The notes: generated by a model from the letters alone, not told the origin. 64,000 nucleotides of DNA from Bog-756 sp963696495 (GCA_963696495.1 CAVOKJ010000005.1:1-64000); one strand, 5' to 3'. Positions 35,815-44,382 are shown, counted from the stretch's first letter. Translations and numbers: made by a program.

Positions 35815-37044
35815 TCAGCGACCGACTGGCGCTGACGGCGCGAACGCAACCGGGATGTGCTTCACGCCGTTGATGAAGTTGGAACGGAGCCGCTGCACTT
35901 CTCCGTCGAGCCGGATGTCGGGCATCCGGTCGAGCAGACGGTCAAACATCACGCGGATCTCCATGCGGGCCAGGTTCGCTCCCAGGCAGAAGTGGGGGCC
36001 TCCGCCGCCGAAGGCCATGTGGTTGTTGGGGGTCCGTCCGATGTCGAATCGGTTGGGATCGGCGAAGACCGACTCGTCCCGGTTGGCCGAGATGTGCCAG
36101 AACAGCACCTTGTCCCCCTCGCTGATCTTCTGGTCGCCGATCACCACGTCGGCACTGGCCTGGCGACGGAAGTGCATGACCGGCGAGACGTAGCGGAGCA
36201 TCTCCTCGATGGCCGACGGCAGGAGCGACCGATCGGCCCGGAGGCGCTCCCACTGGTCGGGATTGTCGAAGAAGGCCACCATGGCCCCGGAGATCAGATT
36301 CCGGGTGGTCTCGTTCCCGGCCACCGCCAGCAGGAGGAAGAAGAGGTCGAGCTCGAGCTGGGTGAGCTGGTCGCCGTCGATCTCGGCCTGGGTGAGGACA
36401 CTGAAGAGATCCTGGTGGGGGTCGAGCCGCTTCTTCTCGCACAGCTCGTCGGCGTAGGCGAAGAGCTCCATCGACGCCTGGACGCCGGCCTCGGACGACA
36501 CCTGGTACTCGGGGTCGTCCGATCCGATCATCCGGTTGGACCAGTCGAAGACCAGGTGCCGGTCCTCTTGGGGGACGCCCATCAGGTCGGCGATCACCTG
36601 GAGGGGAAGCTCCGCTGAGATCTGCTCGACGAAGTCGGCGGATCCCTGCTCGCAGACGGCGTCGAGAATCGAGTCGGTGGACGCCACCACCTTGGCCTCG
36701 AGATCACGGATCATGCGCGGCGTGAAACCCTTGTTGACCAACCGCCGGTAGCGGGTGTGCATCGGGGGGTCCATGTTCAGCATCATCATGCGCTGCTGTC
36801 CGAGGACCTCCTCGTCGAAGTCATGGAAGAGCGTGGCCGACCGGTGGGAGGAGAAGTGCTCGTAGTCACGGTTGACGGCCACTGCGTCGTCGTAGCGGGT
36901 GACCGACCAGAAGCCGTCGGCGAACCCCTCGGGGTCCGGATGCCACTGCACGGGAATCTCCCGTCGGAGGTACGCGAACCACTCGTGCGGCACCGAATCC
37001 ACGAAATTGCCCGGATCGCACAGGTCGATGTCGGTTGCTTCCAT
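35815..37044 (-). CDS. cyp125: Cytochrome P450, CYP125/CYP142-like steroid C26 hydroxylase
   Basis: A 409-residue P450. Long stretches follow the CYP125/142 pattern: GFWSVTRYDD, MLNMDPPMHTRYRRLVNKGFTPRMI, DFVEQISAELPLQVIADLMGVPQEDR, FDWSNRMIGSDDPEY and LRSNFINGVKHIPV. The I-helix AVAGNETTRN, the ExxR helix EEMLRY and the haem loop FGGGGPHFCLGAN are intact. CYP125 oxidises the terminal methyl of the cholesterol side chain to a carboxylate. Its position, divergent from the FadE29-ChsH2-FadE28-ChsH1-Ltp2 genes, supports this. A KstR-like site lies about 105 bases upstream. Substrate is inferred from family and context. Confidence 0.87.
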   Translation of the reverse strand: MEATDIDLCDPGNFVDSVPHEWFAYLRREIPVQWHPDPEGFADGFWSVTRYDDAVAVNRDYEHFSSHRSATLFHDFDEEVLGQQRMMMLNMDPPMHTRYRRLVNKGFTPRMIRDLEAKVVASTDSILDAVCEQGSADFVEQISAELPLQVIADLMGVPQEDRHLVFDWSNRMIGSDDPEYQVSSEAGVQASMELFAYADELCEKKRLDPHQDLFSVLTQAEIDGDQLTQLELDLFFLLLAVAGNETTRNLISGAMVAFFDNPDQWERLRADRSLLPSAIEEMLRYVSPVMHFRRQASADVVIGDQKISEGDKVLFWHISANRDESVFADPNRFDIGRTPNNHMAFGGGGPHFCLGANLARMEIRVMFDRLLDRMPDIRLDGEVQRLRSNFINGVKHIPVAFAPSAPVGR

Positions 37045-37147
37045 GCTGTCTCCCCCAATGCCTCTGGTCGGTGCCGAGGTGTGGTGCTGTGCGGTGGTGC
37101 CGAGCGGTGGCCGGCCCCGCCCTGCCCCTGGGCAACGATGACGTTTC

Positions 37148-37161
37148 TAGAACGTGTATCA
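37148..37161. promoter_or_regulatory. KstR-like operator (imperfect), cyp125/fadE29 promoter region
   Basis: TAGAACGTGTATCA matches the KstR operator pattern TnnAACnnGTTnnA with one mismatch in the core (GTA for GTT). It lies in the 402-base divergent region between the P450 and fadE29 genes, beside a locally AT-rich stretch (CAGTTATCATAG) that could hold a promoter. On its own it is weak evidence; the two better sites at 44479 and 48174 support it. Confidence 0.5.
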
Positions 37162-37384
37162 GTTATCATAGGCAGACCCGACCTGCCCCCCACAAGGCAC
37201 GTCGGGTGCGACCGGTAGCGATGCCGGTCACAGTTCGGCAAGGATGCCGCTGGAGAATGGTGCGGCGCAGTGGGTGGGGGAGCGGTGGTGGCACATGCCG
37301 CCCGGGGTCCCGGCACCATGCGCAGCCCCGTCGCCGGGCGTTCAGGTTCGGGGAGCCCGACGCCGCTCAGCACGGGCGTTCACC

Positions 37385-37428
37385 AGCAGTCACCCAGCAG
37401 TCACCTAGCAGTCACCTAGCAGTTACAG
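37385..37428 (+). repeat. Four tandem 11-bp repeats before fadE29
   Basis: AGCAGTCACCC, AGCAGTCACCT, AGCAGTCACCT and AGCAGTTACAG follow one another without gaps. The last is diverged. The array ends three bases before the GGAGGAG ribosome site of fadE29. The 11-bp period places each unit on nearly the same face of the helix. Confidence 0.93.
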
Positions 37429-37446
37429 AGTGGAGGAGCGCAGATC

Positions 37447-38607
37447 ATGTACCTCGAGGAGACTTCTGAGCAGCGGGCTCTTCGAGCCGAGCTGCGGGAC
37501 TACTTCGCTGGCCTGTTGACCGCCGACGTCCGTCACGCACTGGACTTCGAGCCCGAGGGTGGCCAGACCTTCCGGAGGATCGTCCGCACGATGGGCCAGG
37601 ACGGCTGGTTGGGCATCGGCTGGCCGAAGGAGTACGGCGGGCAGGGCCGGCCGACCAGCGACCAGTTCATCTTCTTCAACGAGGTGCAGCGGGCCCGGGC
37701 ACCGTTCCCCTTCGTCACCCTGAACACCGTCGGACCGATGATCATCGAGCACGGTACCGAGCAGCAGAAGAAATTCTTCCTGTCGGGGATCCTCGGCGGG
37801 GAGATCAACTGTGCGATCGGCTACACCGAGCCCGGGGCGGGCACCGATCTGGCCTCGCTCCGGACCCGTGCCGAACTCGACGGTGACGAGTGGGTGATCA
37901 ACGGCAACAAGATCTTCACCAGCGGCGCCGACCAGGCCGACTACATCTGGCTGGCCGCCCGAACCGAACCCGACGCCCCCAAGCACAAGGGGATCTCCAT
38001 CATCATGGTGCCGACGTCGTCGCCCGGGTTCTCCTGCACGCCCATCGTGACGGTGGGAGGGGTGGCCACCACCGCCTCCTACTACGACGACGTCCGTGTG
38101 CCCCGCTCGGCACTGGTGGGCCAGCTGAACGAGGGCTGGAGGCTGATCACCGGACAGCTGAACCACGAACGGGTCGGTCTCGCCGCTGTCAGCGCACTCG
38201 CCTTCCGCCTGTGGGACGAGGTGGCCCAGTGGGTCGGGGATCAGGGGCTGACCGGTGTCGGCTGGATCCAAGAGGACCTGGCGCGCACCTATGCCCTGCT
38301 CGAGGCCCAGAAGCTCTTGAACTGGCGGATGACCTCGGCGGTGGCCGACGGCACCCTCGGCCCGGCGGACTCGTCGTCGGTCAAGGTGTTCGGGACCGAG
38401 TCGACCGTCGAGATCTACCGTCGGCTGCTCGGCATCGTGGGAGCTTCCGGCTACCTGAGCCCCGGCTCACCGGGGGAGGTGCTGCACGGCGAGCTCGAGC
38501 GCGCCGGTCGGCAGGCCCAGATCAACACCTTCGGCGGTGGGGTCAACGAGATCCAGCGCGAGATACTGGCCATGGCCGGCCTGGGCATGAAGCGGTCGGC
38601 GAGGTGA
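37447..38607 (+). CDS. fadE29: Acyl-CoA dehydrogenase, FadE29 (ChsE2)-like
   Basis: A 386-residue acyl-CoA dehydrogenase subunit. MGQDGWLGIGWPKEYGG, AIGYTEPGAGTDLASLRT, KIFTSGADQADYIWLAARTEPDAPKHKGISI, YYDDVRVP and INTFGGGVNEIQREI are the pattern of mycobacterial FadE29. With FadE28 it forms an alpha2-beta2 enzyme that dehydrogenates the three-carbon side chain of 3-oxo-4-pregnene-20-carboxyl-CoA. The expected partner is encoded two genes downstream. GGAGGAG precedes ATG 37447. Its stop overlaps the chsH2 start by four bases. Confidence 0.9.
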   Translation: MYLEETSEQRALRAELRDYFAGLLTADVRHALDFEPEGGQTFRRIVRTMGQDGWLGIGWPKEYGGQGRPTSDQFIFFNEVQRARAPFPFVTLNTVGPMIIEHGTEQQKKFFLSGILGGEINCAIGYTEPGAGTDLASLRTRAELDGDEWVINGNKIFTSGADQADYIWLAARTEPDAPKHKGISIIMVPTSSPGFSCTPIVTVGGVATTASYYDDVRVPRSALVGQLNEGWRLITGQLNHERVGLAAVSALAFRLWDEVAQWVGDQGLTGVGWIQEDLARTYALLEAQKLLNWRMTSAVADGTLGPADSSSVKVFGTESTVEIYRRLLGIVGASGYLSPGSPGEVLHGELERAGRQAQINTFGGGVNEIQREILAMAGLGMKRSAR

Positions 38608-39698
38608 CGGCCGCCGACACCGAGGCCCCGACGGGCTCTGCCGCATCGCTGGACGAGCAGCTCCAGTCGTTCGTCGGCCTGTCCACCGGCCCCGTGCACC
38701 GGGCTCCCGACGAGGTGAACCTGCCCATGATCCGGCACTGGGTGGAAGCGATGGGTGACCACAACCCGGTGTACGTGGACGACGATGCGGCCAAGGCGGC
38801 CGGGTTCGACGGGATCATCGCACCTCCGACCATGCTCCAGGCGTGGATCATGCGTGGCCTGCGCGCCTCACAGGAGAGCGACGACGCCCGTGCCCGTGGC
38901 GACGTCGGCAGCGATTCTCCGAACGACCGGCTCATGGCCCTGCTCGACGAACACGGCTTCACCTCGGTGGTGGCGACCAACTGTGACCAGCACTACGACC
39001 GGCCCCTGGTGCTCGGCGACCACCTCGAGGTCAGCTCCACCATCGACTCGGTGTCGGGCGAGAAGGCCACCGGGCTCGGCGTGGGCCACTTCATCACCAC
39101 CCGGCTGGAGTACACCGACCAGGACGGCCAGGTCGTGGCGACGATGCTCTTCCGGATCCTCAAGTTCCGGCCGAAGCCCAAGACGGTCCCGGCGTCAGCC
39201 GCCGCCTCCGGCTCGTCAGCCGCCACCCCCGCCGCCGGTGCCGCATCGGCTGGTGCCGCGGCGGCCCGCCCTCGGCGGCCCAGGCCCGCGCTCACCCAGG
39301 ACAACCGGTTCTTCTTCGAAGGGGCGAAGGAGCACAAGCTCCTCATCCAGCGCTGCACCAACTGCGGCACGCTCCGGCACCCGCCGCGGCCGTCGTGTGC
39401 CGCCTGCCGCTCCTTCGACTGGGACGCGCTCACCGCCTCGGGTCGGGGCACCGTCTACAGCTACGTGGTCAACCACTACCCACAGGTGCCCGCGTTCGAC
39501 TACCCGCTGGTGGTGGCCCTGGTCGAGCTCGAGGAGGGGACGCGGCTGGTGGCCAACGTGGCCGACATCACGCCGGAGTCGATCTCGATCGGCATGCCGG
39601 TCGTCGCCACCTTCGAGGACTTCGACGACGACCTGACCCTGCCGGTCTTCCGACCGGCGCCGGTGGCATCCGCCACCACCGAACCGAGGAAGAGCTGA
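38604..39698 (+). CDS. chsH2: ChsH2-like protein: MaoC-type hydratase domain plus DUF35 OB-fold
   Basis: A 364-residue two-domain protein. Residues about 20-195 are a MaoC-like hot-dog domain with MGDHNPVYVDDDAAKAAGFDGIIAPPTM; the usual catalytic His of the DxNPxH motif is Tyr here. An Ala/Ser/Pro linker (about 200-230) leads to a DUF35 domain with a zinc ribbon (CTNCGTLRHPPRPSCAAC) and an OB-fold (GRGTVYSYVVNHYPQVP). In mycobacteria ChsH2 pairs with ChsH1 as enoyl-CoA hydratase, and its DUF35 part binds the aldolase Ltp2. Both partners are encoded downstream. GTG 38604 overlaps fadE29; its stop overlaps fadE28 by one base. Confidence 0.9.
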   Translation: MTAADTEAPTGSAASLDEQLQSFVGLSTGPVHRAPDEVNLPMIRHWVEAMGDHNPVYVDDDAAKAAGFDGIIAPPTMLQAWIMRGLRASQESDDARARGDVGSDSPNDRLMALLDEHGFTSVVATNCDQHYDRPLVLGDHLEVSSTIDSVSGEKATGLGVGHFITTRLEYTDQDGQVVATMLFRILKFRPKPKTVPASAAASGSSAATPAAGAASAGAAAARPRRPRPALTQDNRFFFEGAKEHKLLIQRCTNCGTLRHPPRPSCAACRSFDWDALTASGRGTVYSYVVNHYPQVPAFDYPLVVALVELEEGTRLVANVADITPESISIGMPVVATFEDFDDDLTLPVFRPAPVASATTEPRKS

Positions 39699-40858
39699 TG
39701 GACTTCACCCTCAACGAGGAGCAGCAGGCCGTACGACAGGCAGTCGAGGGCATCGTGGCCGGGCTGGTCACGCCGGATCGGGTCCAGGAGGTGGAGGCCA
39801 CCGAGGACCGCTTCGACCGGGAGCTGTGGGCCGAGCTCGCTCGGGCCGATGTTCTCGGACTGGCCGTCCCCGCCACGTTCGGCGGAGCCGGCTACGGCAT
39901 GGTGGCGCTCGCCCTGGTGCTCGAGGAGCAGGGCAAGGTGGTGGCGCCGGTGCCGCTGTGGGCCACCCTCGTCCTCGGGTCGCTCCCCATCGCCGAGTTC
40001 GGCGCCGACGCCCTCAAACAGGGGATCCTGCCCGGCGTGGCCCGAGGGGAGACAGTGCTGAGTGCCGCCCTGGCCGACGTGGCCGGCGACCTCGCCGTGG
40101 GCGGCGAGGGGAAACCCTCGATCACCGCCGAGCGCCGTGGCGAGGGCGTCGTGCTGTCCGGCACGGCGTTCGCCGTCCCCTACGCCCACGTCGCCGATCG
40201 GGTCCTGATCCCCGCCTCCCTCGACGGCGGGATCGTCGTCGCCGTCGTCGATCCGGCGGCGACGGGCGTGACGATGGAGCGGGCGGTCACGACGAACCGT
40301 GAGGTCCATCCCCACCTCCATCTCGACCACGTCGCGGTCTCCACCGACGAGCTCCTGGGCGGGGGGGACGAGGGTCGTGGCCGGGGGATCGTGGGCTGGA
40401 TGCTCAACCGGGCGTGGACCGGCCTGTGCGCCCTCCAGGTCGGGGTGACCGAGGCGGCCGTGTCGCAGACCGCCACCTACCTGAACAGCCGTGAGCAGTT
40501 CGGCCGTCCGCTCGCCACGTTCCAGGGGACGATGCTGCGGGCCGCCGACGCGGCCATCGACACCGAGTCGATCCGCGTGACCATGTGGCAGGCGGCCTGG
40601 CGGCTCGACAACGGTCTGGACGCCGACCTGGCGGTCAGTGTGGCGTCGTGGTTCGCGGCCGAGGCGGGCCAGCGGGCCGTCTTCGCCACGCAGCATCTGC
40701 ACGGGGGCATGGGGGCCGACATCTCGTACCCGATCCACCGCTACTTCCTGTGGGGCAAGCAGATCGAGCTGCTGCTCGGTCCCCCGAGCGGGCAGCTCGC
40801 CCGGCTCGGCAGCCAGCTGGTGGGCGAGCTGCGGGCCGGCCGTCCGGTGTCGGCATGA
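39698..40858 (+). CDS. fadE28: Acyl-CoA dehydrogenase, FadE28 (ChsE1)-like
   Basis: A 386-residue partner subunit of FadE29. It starts MDFTLNEEQQAVRQAV and ends with HLHGGMGADISYPIHRYFLWGKQIELLLGPPS, closely following the FadE28 pattern. The usual TEPxAGSD loop is degenerate (AALADVAGDLAVGG), as expected for a subunit that contributes only part of the active site. NSREQFGRPLATFQGTMLRAADA is the helix at the dimer interface. It is somewhat longer than the 339-residue mycobacterial protein. ATG 39698 sits in a TGATG overlap with chsH2 and the stop overlaps chsH1 by four bases. Confidence 0.88.
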   Translation: MDFTLNEEQQAVRQAVEGIVAGLVTPDRVQEVEATEDRFDRELWAELARADVLGLAVPATFGGAGYGMVALALVLEEQGKVVAPVPLWATLVLGSLPIAEFGADALKQGILPGVARGETVLSAALADVAGDLAVGGEGKPSITAERRGEGVVLSGTAFAVPYAHVADRVLIPASLDGGIVVAVVDPAATGVTMERAVTTNREVHPHLHLDHVAVSTDELLGGGDEGRGRGIVGWMLNRAWTGLCALQVGVTEAAVSQTATYLNSREQFGRPLATFQGTMLRAADAAIDTESIRVTMWQAAWRLDNGLDADLAVSVASWFAAEAGQRAVFATQHLHGGMGADISYPIHRYFLWGKQIELLLGPPSGQLARLGSQLVGELRAGRPVSA

Positions 40859-41334
40859 CGACGGACTCCGGAACGACGCGTGCAGCGCTCCGCACCCTCC
40901 GATTCGAGGAGGTGTCGGTCGGTGACACCCTCCCCGAGGTCCTCGTCCCACTGACGCGGACCCTGATCGTGTCGACGGCCATCGCGTCCCGTGACTACCA
41001 GGACGTCCACCACGACGCCGTCCTGGCCGAACAACGGGGGTCCAAGGACATCTTCATGAACATCCTGTCCACCAACGGGATCGTCGGACGCTACGTGACC
41101 GACTGGTCGGGACCCGGGACCGTCCTCACCGACGTCAACATCCGGTTGGGTGCACCCAACTACCCCGACGACATCATGACCCTCACCGGGTCGGTGACCG
41201 CCAAGGACGAAGAGGCCGGCCCCGACGGACGCGGCGCAGTGATGGTGAGCCTGGTCGGCGCCAACAGCCTGGGAGACCACGTCACGGGCACAGTGCGCGT
41301 GCTGCTCCCTGCCGGCGGGGGGTCGAAGCAGTGA
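40855..41334 (+). CDS. chsH1: ChsH1-like MaoC enoyl-CoA hydratase subunit
   Basis: A 159-residue single hot-dog domain protein. ASRDYQDVHHDAVLAEQRGSKDIFMN carries the Asp and His of the hydratase-2 motif, both kept, unlike in ChsH2. ILSTNGIVGRYVTDWSGPGTVLTDVNIRLGAPNYPDD continues the ChsH1 pattern. The ChsH1-ChsH2 complex hydrates the 17(20)-enoyl-CoA made by FadE28-FadE29. ATG 40855 overlaps the fadE28 stop by four bases, and its stop overlaps ltp2, so subunit production should be balanced by coupled translation. Confidence 0.9.
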   Translation: MTTDSGTTRAALRTLRFEEVSVGDTLPEVLVPLTRTLIVSTAIASRDYQDVHHDAVLAEQRGSKDIFMNILSTNGIVGRYVTDWSGPGTVLTDVNIRLGAPNYPDDIMTLTGSVTAKDEEAGPDGRGAVMVSLVGANSLGDHVTGTVRVLLPAGGGSKQ

Positions 41335-42518
41335 GCGGCGAGTCGCACTCGTTCACCGGCAACACGGCCATCGTCGGCATCGGCGCCACCGAGTTCTCCA
41401 AGGAGTCCGGCCGGAGCGAGCTCCGCCTGGCTGCCGAGGCCGTGGACCTGGCGCTGCGCGATGCCGGCATCGAGCCGTCCGAGGTGGACGGCATGGTGAC
41501 ATTCAGCTCGGACACCAACCCGGAGATCGAGATCGCCCGCAGTCTGGGCATCGGCGAGCTCACCTTCTTCAGCCGGATCCACTACGGCGGCGGAGCGGGG
41601 TGCGCCACCATCCAGCAGGCGGCGATGGCGGTCGAGGCCGGTGTGGCCGACGTGGTGGTCTGCTACCGGGCGTTCAACGAGCGCTCCGGCAACCGGTTCG
41701 GGACCGGCGTGCAGGACCGGGCACCGGCACCGAACGCCGAGACGGCCAACTTCGCCTGGTACGCACCGGTCGGCCTCCTCACCCCGGCCCAGTGGGTGGC
41801 CATGGCGGCGCAGCGCTATCTGCACGTGACCGGCGCCACCTCCGAGGACCTCGGTCGTGTGGCCGTCGCCGACCGCAAGCACGCGGCCACCAATCCCAAG
41901 GCATGGTTCTACGAGAAGCCGATCACCCTCGAGGAGCACCAGGCGTCCCGGTGGATCGTCGAGCCGCTCCATCTCCTCGACTGCTGCCAGGAGACCGACG
42001 GCGGGCAGGCCCTGGTGGTCACGTCGCTCGAGCGGGCACGGGACCTGGCCGGCGCCCCGGCGGTCATCGAGGCCGCCGCCCAGGGCTCCGGGCCCGGCCA
42101 GGAGATGATGACCTCCTACTACTACGACGACCTGTGCGGGCTCGGTGAGATGGCCTCGGTGGCGAGGCAGCTGTGGCGGACCTCGGGGCTCTCACCCGAC
42201 GACATCCAGACGGCCGTCCTCTACGACCACTTCACCCCCTACGTCCTCTACCAGCTCGAGGAGCTCGGCTTCTGCGGCAAGGGGGAGGCCAAGGACTTCG
42301 TGCGGGACGGCAACATCGAGCTCGGGGGAGGCCTGCCCGTCAACACCCACGGCGGCCAGCTCGGCGAGGCGTACCTGCACGGCATGAACGGGATCGCCGA
42401 GGGGGTGCGCCAGGTCCGCGGCACCTCGGTCAACCAGGTGCCCGACGTGACCCACGCACTGGTCACCGCCGGCACGGGGGTGCCGACCAGCGGGCTCATC
42501 CTCGGAGTCGATCGCTGA
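41331..42518 (+). CDS. ltp2: Ltp2-like thiolase-fold retro-aldolase
   Basis: A 395-residue thiolase-superfamily protein of the non-condensing lipid-transfer type. GNTAIVGIGATEFSKESGRSELRLAAEAV, SRIHYGGGAGCATIQQAAMAVEAG, NERSGNRFGTGVQDR, VALYDHFTPYVLYQLEELGFC-like and GGGLPVNTHGGQLGEAYLHGMNGI are Ltp2 features. The nucleophilic cysteine of true thiolases is not at its usual place. In mycobacteria Ltp2 with the ChsH2 DUF35 domain splits 17-hydroxy-3-oxo-4-pregnene-20-carboxyl-CoA into androstenedione and propionyl-CoA. It is the last gene of the operon; GTG 41331 overlaps chsH1 by four bases. Confidence 0.9.
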   Translation: MSGESHSFTGNTAIVGIGATEFSKESGRSELRLAAEAVDLALRDAGIEPSEVDGMVTFSSDTNPEIEIARSLGIGELTFFSRIHYGGGAGCATIQQAAMAVEAGVADVVVCYRAFNERSGNRFGTGVQDRAPAPNAETANFAWYAPVGLLTPAQWVAMAAQRYLHVTGATSEDLGRVAVADRKHAATNPKAWFYEKPITLEEHQASRWIVEPLHLLDCCQETDGGQALVVTSLERARDLAGAPAVIEAAAQGSGPGQEMMTSYYYDDLCGLGEMASVARQLWRTSGLSPDDIQTAVLYDHFTPYVLYQLEELGFCGKGEAKDFVRDGNIELGGGLPVNTHGGQLGEAYLHGMNGIAEGVRQVRGTSVNQVPDVTHALVTAGTGVPTSGLILGVDR

Positions 42519-42608
42519 CCATCCGACATCGGCGGCGGTGGTCAGCGGTCGTATGCCGTTGTCGAACGGCCGAGACGTCGATCACGCCGATACCAACCTT
42601 CCGGCGTC

Positions 42609-42624
42609 ACAATTCCAAATAACA
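42609..42624 (-). repeat. 16-bp AT-rich repeat, right copy (inverted)
   Basis: The reverse complement, TGTTATTTGGAATTGT, is identical to 33717-33732. It sits between the convergent ends of ltp2 and the FadD17-like ligase. TCCAAA at 42614-42619 can pair with TTTGGA at 42641-42646. Together the two copies bracket the P450-to-Ltp2 block as inverted repeats about 8.9 kb apart. Confidence 0.85.
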
Positions 42625-42714
42625 AACGAAGCGAATGTTCTTTGGACAGGATCGGGGCGTCATTCAGACAGGACAGGGCACGCAGATGCCGGCCGGTACC
42701 GGTCGGGACATGCG

Positions 42715-44382
42715 TCAGCGCGAGGCGATGGCCTTGTCGAGCTCCTCGGCGTCCGAGTCGAGCAGCAGCCGGTAGGGTGCATCCCGGTCCGGCTGCCACC
42801 ACACCTCCTCGGCACACCGCCATCCCTCGTTCCGCAGCACTCGTTTCAGCACCTTGGTCGTGGCGGTGACCGGCAGCTCGTCGGTGATGCGCACGTACCT
42901 CGGGGCCCACTTGGTCCCGAGGTCGGACTGCCCGGCCAGGAAGTCGACGAAGGCCCCGGGATCGAAGGTCGCCCCGGGCCGCAGGAGCAGGGTGGCCATC
43001 ACCTGGTCGCCCACCGCCGTGTCGGGCACGGCGTAGACCGAGGCCAGCACCACGTCGGGGTGGCGTTGCAGGATCCCCTCGACGGGGGCGGCGGCGAAAT
43101 TCTCGCCGTCGACGCGCAGCCAGTCGAAGTCGCGCCCGCCGAAGTAGAAGAAGTCGTCCTCGTCCCGATAGGCGAGGTCGCCGGTCCAGTACCAGCCGTT
43201 GCGCACCCTCGCCGCCTCGGCGTCGGCATTGTGCCAGTACCCCTCGAACCCCGAGCCGCCGGTCTGGCTCACCAGCTCCCCGATGGCCTGCTCGGCGTTG
43301 AGCAGGCGACCGTGCTCGTCGAATACTGCCCGCGGGCACTCCTCGCCCGTGTCCGGGTCGATGACCATGGTGCCGGGCAGGGCCCGGCCGAGTGCTCCCC
43401 TCGGGGTGTCCGGCGTTCGCTGGACGGTGGCCCCGCCTTCGGTCGACCCGTAGGCGTCCTGCACCTGGCAGTCGAACCGCTCGGCGAAGCGGGCCACGTC
43501 GGCCTCGGCGGCCTCGTTCCCGAAGGCCCGGCGCAGGGTGTTGTCGGCATCGTCGGGCCGTTCCGGGGTGGCCAGGATGTAGGACAGCGGCTTGCCCACG
43601 TAGTTGAAGTACGTCACGCCGTACTTCCTCACGTCGTCGAGGAACCCAGAGGCGCTGAAACGCTCGCGCAGCACGGCGGTGGCGCCGGCGGCCAGGCCCG
43701 GGGCCCACCCGGCCATCAGGGCGTTGGAATGGAACAGCGGCATGGCCAGGTAGCACACGTCCTGCTCGGTGAGCTCGAACATCTGGGCCACGATGCCCCC
43801 GATGCGGGCCAGCCGGCCCTGGCTGCACAGGCACGCCTTCGGTGCGCCCGAGGTCCCCGAGGTGAACAGCAGCAGCCCGAGGGTCTCCTCGGTCACCCGG
43901 GTGTCGGCCGGATCGGGCAGCGGGGAACCGGCCACCGACCTGAGCAGGCGGCCGTAGTCGGTGGGTGGTCCCGACCCGAGGTCGCCGGTGGGATCGTCGA
44001 TGACCAGGATCCGATCGGGAGGCAGGGAGGAGCCGAGGTCGTGGCCGTCCACCAGACCGACGTAGTCGGAACTCGTGACGAGCAGTTGGCACTCGGTGTG
44101 GGCGAGGTCGCGGGCCAGTTCGTCGCCCCGGTGGGTCGGATTGCCGCCGACCAGGACGGCACCGGCCAGCGCGGCTCCGCCCATCCAGAACACGTACTCG
44201 GGGACGTTGTCGAGCAGCAGGGCGACGTGGAAGGGACCGGGTCGCCGCAGCGACGCCAGGAGGGCGGCCCGCTCGGCCTGGGCCTGCACGACCTCGTCGT
44301 GGGTCCAGGTCCGGTCCCCGAAGGCCAGACCCAGGCGGTGGTCGCCGGCCCGCTGCCGGATGAGGTGGTCGATGGTCTGCAT
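42715..44382 (-). CDS. fadD17: Acyl-CoA ligase, FadD17-like
   Basis: ANL-superfamily adenylate-forming ligase of 555 residues. The P-loop-like LLLFTSGTSGAPKACLCSQG, the A5 region DAYGSTEGG, the A7 motif WTGDLAYRDED and the catalytic-lysine region TATTKVLKRVL are present. AMPLFHSNALMAGWAPGLAAGATA, YGVTYFNYVGKPLSYILATPERPDDADN and AFGNEAAEADV match mycobacterial FadD17, which makes CoA thioesters of steroid side-chain acids. It is transcribed towards ltp2 and diverges from the luciferase-like gene over 175 bases that hold a perfect KstR-type site. Confidence 0.85.
   Translation of the reverse strand: MQTIDHLIRQRAGDHRLGLAFGDRTWTHDEVVQAQAERAALLASLRRPGPFHVALLLDNVPEYVFWMGGAALAGAVLVGGNPTHRGDELARDLAHTECQLLVTSSDYVGLVDGHDLGSSLPPDRILVIDDPTGDLGSGPPTDYGRLLRSVAGSPLPDPADTRVTEETLGLLLFTSGTSGAPKACLCSQGRLARIGGIVAQMFELTEQDVCYLAMPLFHSNALMAGWAPGLAAGATAVLRERFSASGFLDDVRKYGVTYFNYVGKPLSYILATPERPDDADNTLRRAFGNEAAEADVARFAERFDCQVQDAYGSTEGGATVQRTPDTPRGALGRALPGTMVIDPDTGEECPRAVFDEHGRLLNAEQAIGELVSQTGGSGFEGYWHNADAEAARVRNGWYWTGDLAYRDEDDFFYFGGRDFDWLRVDGENFAAAPVEGILQRHPDVVLASVYAVPDTAVGDQVMATLLLRPGATFDPGAFVDFLAGQSDLGTKWAPRYVRITDELPVTATTKVLKRVLRNEGWRCAEEVWWQPDRDAPYRLLLDSDAEELDKAIASR

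Larger units (their letters stand above)
37045..37446. other. Divergent intergenic region of the steroid cluster, 402 bases
   Basis: No gene is visible. It contains the KstR-like site at 37148-37161, a nearby AT-rich patch, a GC-rich middle without recognisable signals, and an 11-bp tandem repeat just before the fadE29 ribosome site. Confidence 0.6.
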
